DNA of 42,581 nucleotides. Origin: a virus. The first letter of the stretch is position 1; every line of letters starts with the position of its first letter. A program made the position numbers and the translations under genes. Under the pieces are notes generated by a model. It saw only the letters and a list, made by a program, of their open reading frames with translations. It was not told the origin of the DNA and did not search any database. Positions 22,776-31,700 of this stretch are shown here, piece by piece. The stretch lies in IMG/VR virus record IMGVR_UViG_3300025327_000577, positions 1-42,581 of that record; one strand, given 5' to 3'.

Positions 22776-23726
22776 ATGGACGAAAGCATTCTGTCGAGCC
22801 GCGCCGTTATCGGCGCGTATTATGCACGGCTCGAGGCGAGCCCGGGCCTGGCCTGGGTCAACGGCGTCTCGAATATGTTCAACTCTGACCAGGTAAGCGA
22901 AACCTATCCGTTCCTGGGCCAATCGCCGGCCATGCGCGAGTGGATCGGCGGTCGCCAGCCGAAGGGCTTGCGCGACAATTCGCTCATGATCGTCAACAAG
23001 CACTACGAGGCCACGCTGGAAATCGCCGTGCGCGACGCGCGACGCGACAAGACCGGGCAGATCGTCGCCCGGGTGAACGAGTTCGCCGACCGCGCGCTCA
23101 CCCATTGGGCAAGCCTGCTCTCCACGCTGATCCTGGCCGGCACCTCGACCGTGTGCTACGACGGGCAATATTATTTCGACACCGATCACAGCGAAGGCGA
23201 TTCCGGCACGCAGGATAACGACATCGTGGTGGACATCTCGCTGCTGCCGGCGGCGGTGCACGGCGTAGTCACGGCACCCTCGGTCGAGGAGATGCAGCAG
23301 TCCATCCTTAAGGGCATCACTCAGGTCCTGTCGTTCAAAGACGACCGCGGCGAACCGCTGAACGAGGGCGCGCGCGAGTTCCTGGTGCTGGTGCCGGTCG
23401 GTCTGTACATGACCGCCGTCGCTGCGTGCAGCACTCTCACCACCGCCGCGTTGCAGCAGAACCTCAACCCGAACCTGGTCGCGGGTCTGCGAGTGGACAT
23501 ACAGATGGATGCGCGTTCGACATGGACCGACTCGTTCGCGGTATTCCGCACCGACAGCCCGATCAAGGGGCTCATCCGGCAGCAGGAGACCGAAAACGAG
23601 ATGAAGGCGAAGGCCGAGGGATCGGAGTTCGAGTTCGATAACGACGCCTGGCAGTTCGGCATCGACTCCTGGCGCAACGTCGGCTACGGTTACTGGCAGC
23701 GCGCCTGCTACGTGACGATGACCTAA
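22776..23726 (+). CDS. Major capsid protein (Mu gpT family)
   Basis: 316 residues: KGLRDNSLMIVNKHYEATLE, ARRDKTGQIVARVNEFADRA, YYFDTDHSEGDSGTQ and SPIKGLIRQQETENEM are characteristic of Mu-like gpT major head proteins. The combination with a lambda-type portal shows a mosaic head module. A strong terminator follows. Confidence 0.9.
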   Translation: MDESILSSRAVIGAYYARLEASPGLAWVNGVSNMFNSDQVSETYPFLGQSPAMREWIGGRQPKGLRDNSLMIVNKHYEATLEIAVRDARRDKTGQIVARVNEFADRALTHWASLLSTLILAGTSTVCYDGQYYFDTDHSEGDSGTQDNDIVVDISLLPAAVHGVVTAPSVEEMQQSILKGITQVLSFKDDRGEPLNEGAREFLVLVPVGLYMTAVAACSTLTTAALQQNLNPNLVAGLRVDIQMDARSTWTDSFAVFRTDSPIKGLIRQQETENEMKAKAEGSEFEFDNDAWQFGIDSWRNVGYGYWQRACYVTMT

Positions 23727-23755
23727 GTTATTGCCGAATAATCTTTCCGGTAGCG

Positions 23756-23788
23756 ATGCAGGGCGGCTTCGGCCGCCCTGCATTTTTT
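23756..23788 (+). terminator. Strong intrinsic terminator after major capsid gene
   Basis: Perfect 12-bp stem ATGCAGGGCGGC/GCCGCCCTGCAT with a TTCG tetraloop and TTTTTT. Probably limits read-through from the highly expressed capsid gene into the tail genes. Confidence 0.9.
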
Positions 23789-23800
23789 GAGGGACAATCA

Positions 23801-24109
23801 ATGAAAACTTTCAAAGTCATCGGCCACGTCGCGGCGGTGCACGCGGGGCTGGTGAAGCTCGGCGACGATCAGGCACGTCCGCGCAAGCATCTGCTCAGAC
23901 CGCGCGGCGACGGCGTGTACGAAGTGCTCAGACCGATCCAGTTCAAGCAGGGCGAACAGTTCGGCTACGATGGGGAATTTCCCAAGGCCATGGCGACCGT
24001 CATCATGACGACGGAACAGATCGAGAAAGCCGCGGATGCCAAGGCCAAGACCGAGAAGAAATCAAAGACCAAAGGCCACGTGGCCGAGGAAGACGACAAA
24101 CTCATTTAA
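23801..24109 (+). CDS. Head completion candidate, 102 aa
   Basis: Starts at ATG 23801 (GGGACAATCA upstream), not at 23756, which would translate through the terminator. 102 residues: a KTFKVIGHVAAVHAGLVKLG beta start and a Lys/Glu-rich C-terminus. By position a head-tail accessory; family unknown. Confidence 0.55.
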   Translation: MKTFKVIGHVAAVHAGLVKLGDDQARPRKHLLRPRGDGVYEVLRPIQFKQGEQFGYDGEFPKAMATVIMTTEQIEKAADAKAKTEKKSKTKGHVAEEDDKLI

Positions 24110-24118
24110 CGGATCTCC

Positions 24119-24415
24119 ATGGCCATCGAAGACGACACCGACCGCGCGACATTTTTCGCGACGGACGAGCACGGCGAGACGGTCGTTATCGCCGGCGGCA
24201 ACGTCAACGGCATTTTCGATAACGCCTATTTCAGCATTGCCACCGGCAACGCCGATGTCGCATCGATCAAGCCGGCGTTCATCTGCCTGGCGGCCGATGT
24301 CTCGGCGATCGTCATCGGCACCTCGACGCTGATCCGATTCGGCACCACGTACAGAATCGTCAACCAGGAACCGGATGGCACCGGCATGACGGTGCTGATT
24401 TTGGAGAGGCAATAA
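24119..24415 (+). CDS. Head-tail joining protein (FII-like)
   Basis: 98 residues. ATFFATDEHGETVVIAGGNV start and FGTTYRIVNQEPDGTGMTVL end; size and pattern suit the head-tail joining family (lambda gpFII fold). It directly precedes the tail terminator candidate. Confidence 0.6.
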   Translation: MAIEDDTDRATFFATDEHGETVVIAGGNVNGIFDNAYFSIATGNADVASIKPAFICLAADVSAIVIGTSTLIRFGTTYRIVNQEPDGTGMTVLILERQ

Positions 24416-24416
24416 C

Positions 24417-24860
24417 GTGGCCAATCATCGCGCCGAACAAATCGTCGTCGCCGTGCTGGCGAAAGTCACCGGCCTCACGACCACCGGTGCGCGCGCGTTT
24501 CGCGGGCGATTGTATCCATTGCAGGCATCCGATCTGCCGGCGGTGTTGGTCTACATGGGCGCGGATACCGACCCCATGGTGCACAGCCAGTCGCTGCGCG
24601 ACAGCACGATCGAGATCGGCCTCGACGCCGTTGTCCAGTCGGTTACGACCCAGATCGACACGCTGCTCAATCAGGTTCGCAAGGAGATCATCATCGCGCT
24701 CGCCGCCGATTACACCCAGGGGCTCGGATTCGTGCTCGATTCCACCGAGGGTGACGCCGATGAGCCAGATCTTTCCGGCGCGGCGGATCAGCCGATCGGG
24801 CGCATGCGGTTGCGCTGGCGAATCCGTTATCGGCGTTCGCGCACCGACCCAAGTGCATAA
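24417..24860 (+). CDS. Tail terminator candidate (gpU-like)
   Basis: 147 residues from GTG 24417. AEQIVVAVLAKVTGLTTTGA, YPLQASDLPAVLVYMGADT and RMRLRWRIRYRRS are typical of minor tail U/tail completion proteins that cap the tail tube. The position fits. Confidence 0.65.
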   Translation: MANHRAEQIVVAVLAKVTGLTTTGARAFRGRLYPLQASDLPAVLVYMGADTDPMVHSQSLRDSTIEIGLDAVVQSVTTQIDTLLNQVRKEIIIALAADYTQGLGFVLDSTEGDADEPDLSGAADQPIGRMRLRWRIRYRRSRTDPSA

Positions 24861-24875
24861 CCAGGAAAGAGCCCC

Positions 24876-25046
24876 ATGAACGATATCGACCAGGTTCCCC
24901 GGTTTACCGTGGAGCCGCGGGATGCCGTTGTCCCGGAAATCGCAACGACCCACGCCCCGGCGCCGGTGAAAAAGCCGGTCCGGGCGAAACCCGCATCGGA
25001 GACCGATAATGCTGAAAATCCGGGAAGTCCTGCTCGCCAAGATTGA
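24876..25046 (+). CDS. Small proline-rich phage protein, 56 aa
   Basis: AGGAAAG lies before ATG 24876. It reads MNDIDQVPRFTVEPRDAVVP then a Pro/Lys-rich tail. It overlaps the tail tube gene by 38 bp in another frame. Small proteins of this kind are common at this place in siphophages; role unknown. Confidence 0.5.
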   Translation: MNDIDQVPRFTVEPRDAVVPEIATTHAPAPVKKPVRAKPASETDNAENPGSPARQD

Positions 25047-26157
25047 AACGACCTACGGGATCGACCCGGGCTTGACCGGGGCCGCGAACGCAATCCTGGT
25101 GGAGAATCTCGCGTGGTCGCACGAGGGTGCGCGCATGCACGAGCGCAACCCAATCAAGTCGAGCATGGCGCCGCTGAAGCCCGTATTCGGCGGCACGCTC
25201 AAGGCGATCAGTTTCGAGGTTGAGATCAAAGGCAGTGGCACCGCCGACGTTCCGCCGGAGCTCGGCGTACTGTTGCGCGGCTGCCGCTTCGCCGAGGCCA
25301 CCAATGCCGGTGTATCGGTTGTCTATGCACCGGCCTCTGGGGCCAACGCGAGTCTGACGCTACATTACTACCAGGATGGTGTGCTGCACGTCCTGACCGG
25401 CGCGCGCGGCAAGGTCACGTTCAATTGCGAGACCGGCGCCCCTGGCAAGGCATCGTTCAATTTCACCGGCCACACCAAAATGCGCGGCACCGCCGTCTCG
25501 GCCACGTCCACTACGATCGTGCTGCCGTCCACGTTCTCCGCGACCGACGATGTTTACAACGGCCGTACGCTGCGCATCACCGCCGGCATCGGCCTCGGCC
25601 AGTCGAAATCGATCGCCGACTACACCGGCGCGACCAAAACCTGCACCGTCACGACCTGGACCACGACCCCCGACAGCACCAGCATTTTCGAGATCGACAA
25701 CGGCCCGATCGACACCGCGCTCGCCACGCCGACTTATTCCGCCATTGTGCCCGTGCCGCTGATCGCGGTCCCGTTTTCGGTGGATTCCTACGCCGCCGTG
25801 ATCTCGAAACTCGCATTCGACGTGGGTCTCAATCTGGTCACCCCGCCCGATATCAGTTCTCCGGACGGGTTCGGTGAATTGCAGATCATCGGGCGCAAGC
25901 TCACCGGATCGTTCGACCCCGAGGCGGTGCTGGTGGCGACGCACGATTTTCATGGCAAATGGAAGGCCGGCAATGCCATGGCGCTCGATACCGGCCAGAT
26001 CGGCACGACCGCCGGCAATCGCTATCGCATCCAGATGCCGGGGATCAGTTACACCGGCGTCGGCAAGGGCGATCGCGACGGCATCACGGTCTACGAGACG
26101 CCGTTCATGGCGGCCGAGACCGGGACCGACAACGAAGTGTCTCTTACATTTTCGTAG
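25009..26157 (+). CDS. Major tail tube protein
   Basis: 382 residues, beta-rich: LLAKIETTYGIDPGLTGAAN, ISFEVEIKGSG, PPELGVLLRGCRFAEATNAG and a C-terminal GNRYRIQMPGISYTGVGKGD. This pattern is a siphovirus tail tube family. Residues about 165-230 (FSATDDVYNGRTLRITAGIG) look like an inserted extra domain exposed on the tube. Confidence 0.8.
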   Translation: MLKIREVLLAKIETTYGIDPGLTGAANAILVENLAWSHEGARMHERNPIKSSMAPLKPVFGGTLKAISFEVEIKGSGTADVPPELGVLLRGCRFAEATNAGVSVVYAPASGANASLTLHYYQDGVLHVLTGARGKVTFNCETGAPGKASFNFTGHTKMRGTAVSATSTTIVLPSTFSATDDVYNGRTLRITAGIGLGQSKSIADYTGATKTCTVTTWTTTPDSTSIFEIDNGPIDTALATPTYSAIVPVPLIAVPFSVDSYAAVISKLAFDVGLNLVTPPDISSPDGFGELQIIGRKLTGSFDPEAVLVATHDFHGKWKAGNAMALDTGQIGTTAGNRYRIQMPGISYTGVGKGDRDGITVYETPFMAAETGTDNEVSLTFS

Positions 26158-26166
26158 AGGATTAAC

Positions 26167-26508
26167 ATGGCAACCGCCGCACCCAAGCTCGCCCCGTTCG
26201 AGTTCCCGCTCGATTCCGATGCCGGAACCGCGAAACCCACGCTATTTCGCGTGCGTCCGCTTTCGGGGATCGAGTATCTGCATTCCGGCGAGATCATGAG
26301 CATGCGCTCGCGCGCCGAGAGTTTCGAGTTCGTGCTTCAGACCGCGCTGCTCGGCTGGTCGCATTTCACCGCTCCCGAGGGCGGCGAGATCGAGTTCGCG
26401 CGCACGCAATCGGAAAATCTCGCGCGCTTGACGGTGGGGCAGATAAGCGAGCTCGTGAACCGCATCTTCGCGGCCTCCGCGCTCGGGGAGGATGAAAGAA
26501 AAAACTGA
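26167..26508 (+). CDS. Tail assembly chaperone (gpG-like)
   Basis: 113 residues. FRVRPLSGIEYLHSGEIMSM and helical middle, ending ...DERKN just at the slippery site. Its last codons AGA-AAA-AAC contain the heptamer A-AAA-AAC (26499-26505), immediately before the TGA stop. Binds tape measure during tail assembly with the frameshifted GT form. Confidence 0.75.
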   Translation: MATAAPKLAPFEFPLDSDAGTAKPTLFRVRPLSGIEYLHSGEIMSMRSRAESFEFVLQTALLGWSHFTAPEGGEIEFARTQSENLARLTVGQISELVNRIFAASALGEDERKN

Positions 26509-26539
26509 CCATCGCCGTCCATGTCGCGATGGGCGGCGA
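26499..26539 (+). promoter_or_regulatory. Programmed -1 ribosomal frameshift signal (G/GT)
   Basis: Slippery heptamer A-AAA-AAC in the zero frame (26499-26505), 6-nt spacer (TGACCA), and an 11-bp stem TCGCCGTCCAT (26512-26522)/ATGGGCGGCGA (26529-26539) with loop GTCGCG. The -1 frame is open from 26505 to 26849. Confidence 0.9.
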
Positions 26540-26849
26540 GAATTTCAACTGCGCGCAATGCCGGTTCGGCCACCATTGCGATGACGCCGGCGCGATGCCG
26601 GGCTCGCGCGGCCCGGCTCCTTATCCGATCTGGACCATCGCCGGCGTCGTCGAGTCGCGCGTATGCCTGCTGCCCCTGGTCAGTGCCGCATCGCGCGAAT
26701 GGCTGCGCCTGCACGCCGACTGGAAGGCCGGATTTCTGCCCTTCGCCGGCGGCGCAATGGAACAGCCGGCCGCATACCGTGAAGCAATCATGTTGGTCGA
26801 AACGCTGATAGCGCAACTGCACCGGGATCGTAAGCATACTCATGGCTGA
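26505..26849 (+). CDS. T extension of tail chaperone (gpGT), reached by -1 frameshift
   Basis: After the slip at 26505 the -1 frame adds 114 residues (LTIAVHVAMGGENFNCAQCR...) giving a 227-residue GT fusion with the 26167 gene. It contains CAQC and GHHC clusters (possible zinc site) and an amphipathic end (AIMLVETLIAQLHRDRKH). An internal ATG at 26529 lies inside the stem-loop and is probably not used. Confidence 0.8.
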   Translation: MTIAVHVAMGGENFNCAQCRFGHHCDDAGAMPGSRGPAPYPIWTIAGVVESRVCLLPLVSAASREWLRLHADWKAGFLPFAGGAMEQPAAYREAIMLVETLIAQLHRDRKHTHG

Positions 26850-28119
26850 CGCAAAAATCGTTATCAGCGCCGAAGATCGCACGGCGGCGGCGTTCGCCTC
26901 GATCGAGCGCAGCCTCAGCAAGACCGCGATGGCGACCACCAAGCTCGCGAGCAACATGCTCAAGCTCGCCGGCGTCGGATCGCTCATGGCATTTTTCAAA
27001 AAAGGAGCGGAGGGCACCGATAAGTGGCGAGATGAAATGGCTCGGCTCGACGCTGTCACGCAAAAATTCTTCAACACCGCCGCCGAGACCGGCATCCTCG
27101 ATTCGATGATCGCTGCCGTCAAGACGGCAACGGTGGCCGCCATCGGCGGGGCGATGGCACTCGAGACGCTCGGCAAGGGCATCGGCGCAGTCGCCGCCGC
27201 CAGCGTCGCCCTGGTCACCGGAAAATTTTCCGAAGCCAAAAATATCCTCAAGGATTTCGGCAGCGATGCCGAAAATACCTATCGGCGCTTCACGACGATT
27301 AGCGCAGATATGTATGCCGCAGCCCCGCGCGGTTCGGCCCCGGCAAGAGGCAAAATTGACGATACCGAATCCAAAGAACAGGAACGGCTGCAACAGCAGG
27401 TTATCGCCCTCGACGAATCCCTGCTCGGCCAGGAACAGCGGCTGCAACTCTCCTACGACCAGCGCAGCATGATGCTCGAAGACGCCTGGATGCGGGACAT
27501 CATCTCGACGGAGACCTACCAGCAGATACAACAGCAACTCGAACTCGATCACCAAGCCAAGCTCGGCGACGCATCCGCCAAAGGTATTCTTCAACGGCAG
27601 AAATTGGAGCAGATGACCGCCGGCCAGCAAGTGGCATTCTATTTCGGCTCTCTGCAAAAAATCACCCAGGGCGCGGCCGCCCACAACCGCTCGATGTTCG
27701 AACTGAACAAGGTCGCCGGCATCGCGAACGCTGTCATCGCCGCCAACCAGGGCGCGGCCGAGGCGCTGAAATGGGGCTATCCCATGGGACCGATCTTCGC
27801 CGGCATCATCTGGGCCGCGGCCGCGGCCAACATCGCCCAAATCCAGTCCGCGCAATTCGGCACCAGCACCAGCGCCCCGTCGGTCGCCGGCGGGACCGCG
27901 ATCCCGGTGCAGCCGGTCGAGCCTATCGGCTCCGCGCTCTCCGCGTCGGCGTCGCAGCAATCCCCGAATATCATCCAGGTCACCATCCAGGGCAACGTCT
28001 TCGGCAATGAGGAATTCGTCAATCAGACGTTGATCCCCGCCCTGCAGGATGCGATCAACGATCGGTCGGTGGTGATTATCCAGTCCGGCTCGCGCCAGGC
28101 GCAGGAGCTCGTGACATGA
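26842..28119 (+). CDS. Short tape measure protein
   Basis: 425 residues: DAKIVISAEDRTAAAFASIE start, hydrophobic centre, a coiled coil (EQERLQQQVIALDESLLGQE) and a membrane-active segment near GYPMGPIFAGIIWAAAAANI. Tail length scales with this protein in siphophages; 425 residues implies a short tail. Overlaps the GT frame by 8 bp. Confidence 0.75.
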   Translation: MADAKIVISAEDRTAAAFASIERSLSKTAMATTKLASNMLKLAGVGSLMAFFKKGAEGTDKWRDEMARLDAVTQKFFNTAAETGILDSMIAAVKTATVAAIGGAMALETLGKGIGAVAAASVALVTGKFSEAKNILKDFGSDAENTYRRFTTISADMYAAAPRGSAPARGKIDDTESKEQERLQQQVIALDESLLGQEQRLQLSYDQRSMMLEDAWMRDIISTETYQQIQQQLELDHQAKLGDASAKGILQRQKLEQMTAGQQVAFYFGSLQKITQGAAAHNRSMFELNKVAGIANAVIAANQGAAEALKWGYPMGPIFAGIIWAAAAANIAQIQSAQFGTSTSAPSVAGGTAIPVQPVEPIGSALSASASQQSPNIIQVTIQGNVFGNEEFVNQTLIPALQDAINDRSVVIIQSGSRQAQELVT

Positions 28120-28760
28120 GTCTCCTGACCTACGCCGCCAAGCGCGAAATACAGAAAACGGCCTACCTCAAGACCGGCACCGACATCTCGGCCGCCGCGT
28201 CCGACGATTCGTTCAACGCCACCAGCACCAATCTTTCCGGCCTGCTCGACAACGAATGGGTGCTGACGAGCGGATTTGCCAACGCCGCGAACAACGGTTG
28301 GTTTCAGGCGAGCGGAAATTCCACCTCGACCAAAATCAACCAGGACACGACTACCAGCCTCGTCACCGAATCCGCGGGTCCGAGCGTGACCATCCAGGGC
28401 TACAAGCGCGGTTACGGACAGAACTACAACCTCGAATTCGGCCCCCAGCAATTAACCCGCGGCGTCAAGGTCACGCGCAAAGAACATGAATCCATCAGTG
28501 GCTCGCTCGAAACCCTGCTGCACCGCCGCACGGTGACCTGGGACATCAAAACCGACCTCCTCGAAGAATCCGATCTCGCGCAATGGCGCGAGTTTCAAGC
28601 CTCCGCCGAGGGCGGCGAGACCTTTACCTTCGACCCCTACGGCACCGGCGCCTCGCCGGATAACCAGTTGACCTGCACGCTGGACAACGAGTCCTACACC
28701 GAAGCGCGCATGGGTGCATCCAAGTTCTACGAAATCGCGTTCCGCGCCCGCGTCGCATGA
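28116..28760 (+). CDS. Minor tail protein, distal tail-like, 214 aa
   Basis: 214 residues with alternating strands (VKVTRKEHESISGSLETLLH, TVTWDIKTDLLEESDLAQWR, FYEIAFRARVA end). Lies between tape measure and hub, where distal tail proteins occur. Overlaps both neighbours by 4 bp. Confidence 0.6.
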   Translation: MSLLTYAAKREIQKTAYLKTGTDISAAASDDSFNATSTNLSGLLDNEWVLTSGFANAANNGWFQASGNSTSTKINQDTTTSLVTESAGPSVTIQGYKRGYGQNYNLEFGPQQLTRGVKVTRKEHESISGSLETLLHRRTVTWDIKTDLLEESDLAQWREFQASAEGGETFTFDPYGTGASPDNQLTCTLDNESYTEARMGASKFYEIAFRARVA

Positions 28761-31700
28761 GAGCCGACACCGCCAATTTCGCCGCGAAGAATCTCGCCCC
28801 GGCGAAAGAGCCGCGCTACACGGTCGAGATCGCGTTCGATTCGGACAACACGATCTTGCGGTATTTCACCAGCCACACCGACGCCGCCACGCCGCCGGGC
28901 GCGACGGTGGTCTCGGGAGTGGTTGCGAATATCTCCGGCACCAGCCAGACCCTCAATCCCGACCGCGCGAACGCCACCATCGGCGCGCTCTCGTTCGATA
29001 TCGTGGACAAATCCTCGCAGATCACCACGACGCTCGGCGGCCAGCTCGCGCTCGGGCGCAGCACGCGGTTGATGCGCGTGCGGGTCTACATGGGCTACGA
29101 GGGCCTCGCCTGGGCGGATTACGTGCTGGTGCAGACGCAGCTCGTGGACGAGATCCGCTTTCGCGACGGCGCCTACACATTCCGTTGCCTGGACATCCAG
29201 CGCGAGGGTCGCAAGGATATTTTCGAGCTGGCGACGACGACGCTGCAAACATCGGTCACCGATACCGACACCACGATCACGGTTTACGACACCTCGGCAT
29301 TCAGCCTGGTCGCGCATGGCACGAGCTATTCCGATGCGCCGAGCCAGACCGTCGGCTACATCAGGATCGAAGCCGAGGTGATCCGCTATACCGGCAAGAC
29401 CGCGACTACGTTCACCGGCTGTATCCGCGGCGCACTCAATACGAGCGCCGCCGAGCATAAAGTGGACGCCGACCAATCCGCCGACCGCCGTCCCGAGGTC
29501 GAGGAATTCGTCTACCTCGAACTGCCGGCCGCCAAGCTCATCTACGCGATCCTCACCGGATCGCTCTACGGCCAAGGCGGTGCGACGCTGCCGACGAAGT
29601 GGCATCTCGGCATCCCCGCCGCCTATGTCCGCACCGCCGATTTTACTGCAATCGGCGCGGATCTCTGGGATACCGCCGACGACAACGCCGGATTCGTCGT
29701 GCGGTTCAGCGGCCTCGGCAAGCGCGCGGGCAAGGAGTTCATCGAAAAAGAATTGCTTTTGCTGACGGGACTATTCATGCCGGTCTACGGCGACGGCGCG
29801 CTCGGCCTCAAGCGCATGGCATCGGTCCTCGCCGGCGCGGGTTACGTCAAGCAGCTCGATGAATCGAATATCATCTCGCACGGCGAGCTGACGCACGATT
29901 TCCGCGCCCTGCACAACGTGATGCAGATCGACTGGAATTACGAGCCGCAGAAGGAAGAGACGACACGCACGAACATCCTGATCGACTCCGATTCGATCGG
30001 CATCTACGGCAAGGCCGATCTCTATAAGCTCAAATTCCTCGGCCTGCATGGTTCGCGCCATACCTCGGTGATGCTCGCGCGCCGCTTCGACGCGCTACGC
30101 GATCGTTATTCCGGCCCGCCGCTCAGGGTGCAGGTGAATTGCCTGCCAAGCCTCAACACGATCGAGGTCGGCGACGTGGTGCGCGTCAAGCTTGACGATG
30201 TGCGCGATTATGTCACCAATGCCTCGCTCGACCGCTCGTTCGAGGTTCAGAATGTTTCGATCAACTGGATCACGGGCGAGGTGAGCCTGCGACTATTCGC
30301 CAGCTCACGCGCCGCGAAAGGGCTCGCGGCATCGAGCGATGCAACCGCAATCGGCGACGGCTGGTACACGAGCGCCGGCACCGCGCTCTCCTCTGTGCTG
30401 ACGATCACCGGCAGCAACCCGGGTCATGTGAGCGCAAATGGCACGCTCACCGGCGGCTCCGATCTCAACGCCTCGGGCTCGATTTTCTACTATGCCGGCG
30501 ATCTCGTGATCGATTCCGGCGTGACGGTGGCGCTGCTCAACAATGTGCAATTGCGCATCAAGGGCCACCTCACGATTAACGGCAAGCTCGACGGGAAAGG
30601 CGGCGGACACGCGGGGGCGGTGGCGCCGAATCCACCGACTAGCCCAGAGCACCATACCGACGGAACGATAGGGGCGATCGGAACCACGATTTCCGCCGGC
30701 GGCATGACCGCTACACCGACATCGATGCCGCCGTTCTATTTCGACAGCATTAGCGATCGCGAGGGGTATACGCGCGCGGCGGTGAACGCGACCGTGCCAG
30801 AATTCAATATTGCGTGGAATGGATCTGTGCTTATCGGTCTGCCGACCGATTTGCGCGGCTCATCCGGTTCATCCGGCCGGGTCTCGTACTGGGGCACGCT
30901 GATGGGTGGATACACCTACGCGCGCGCCGGCGACGGCGGCGCATCCGGTGCCGGTCTGGCGGTCGTCTGCCGCGGCGCGTCATTCGGCGCGAGCGGAAAA
31001 ATCGACGTCAGCGGAGCTGATGGCACCCTGGGCAACAAGGTCACGTCGGCGAATGCTAACGCGGCATACCATTCTGGTGCCGGCGCCGGTGGATCGTTCG
31101 CCGCCGCGCTCGTTTTACTCGACGGGCAGACCGCGGTATATCCAGACATCACGACCGCAACCGCGGTTGGCAAACGCGGCTCTACGCCAAAACCGAATGC
31201 GACGATTACCGATGCCCAAACCTGGACGCGGAACAACGGTGCCTATGAGGAATTCTGTTCGCGCAATCGCGGCACCGGCGACGGAACCGTAGTCCCGATT
31301 CTCGACGCATCGGGTCCAAACGGTGCTTTTCGCGTGCAATACGTTCCCGCGAATCAAGCCCCAGCCGTAGATTCTCCGACCTACGCCACCAAACCGATCT
31401 CCGTCGCGCTCGCGGAATACCCCAACACCCCGAAATCCCCCGGCGCGAATCTGAGCACCATCGAGGTCACGGTCACCCCGCCCTCGGACACGCAATACGA
31501 CTACGCGAATATCTACGTTCGCAAGCTCGCGGATGTGGTCTGGCAGTACAGCGGCCCGGCGAACGACGAGTGGACGTTCGTCGTCCCATCCGACGGCGCG
31601 ATCTATGTCGTCCAGGCGCGCGCGGTCTCGCTCGTCGGCGGCGAGCGCGCGGACGGCCCCACGGCGCAGATCACTGTCGCCGCCGTCGCCGCGACCCCGA

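Noticed and set aside
22743-23801. 352-residue minus frame opposite the capsid gene
   Set aside because: Shadow of the gpT-type capsid gene; composition is not protein-like.
26788-27960. 390-residue minus frame opposite the tape measure
   Set aside because: Shadow; the plus frame fits chaperone/tape-measure order.
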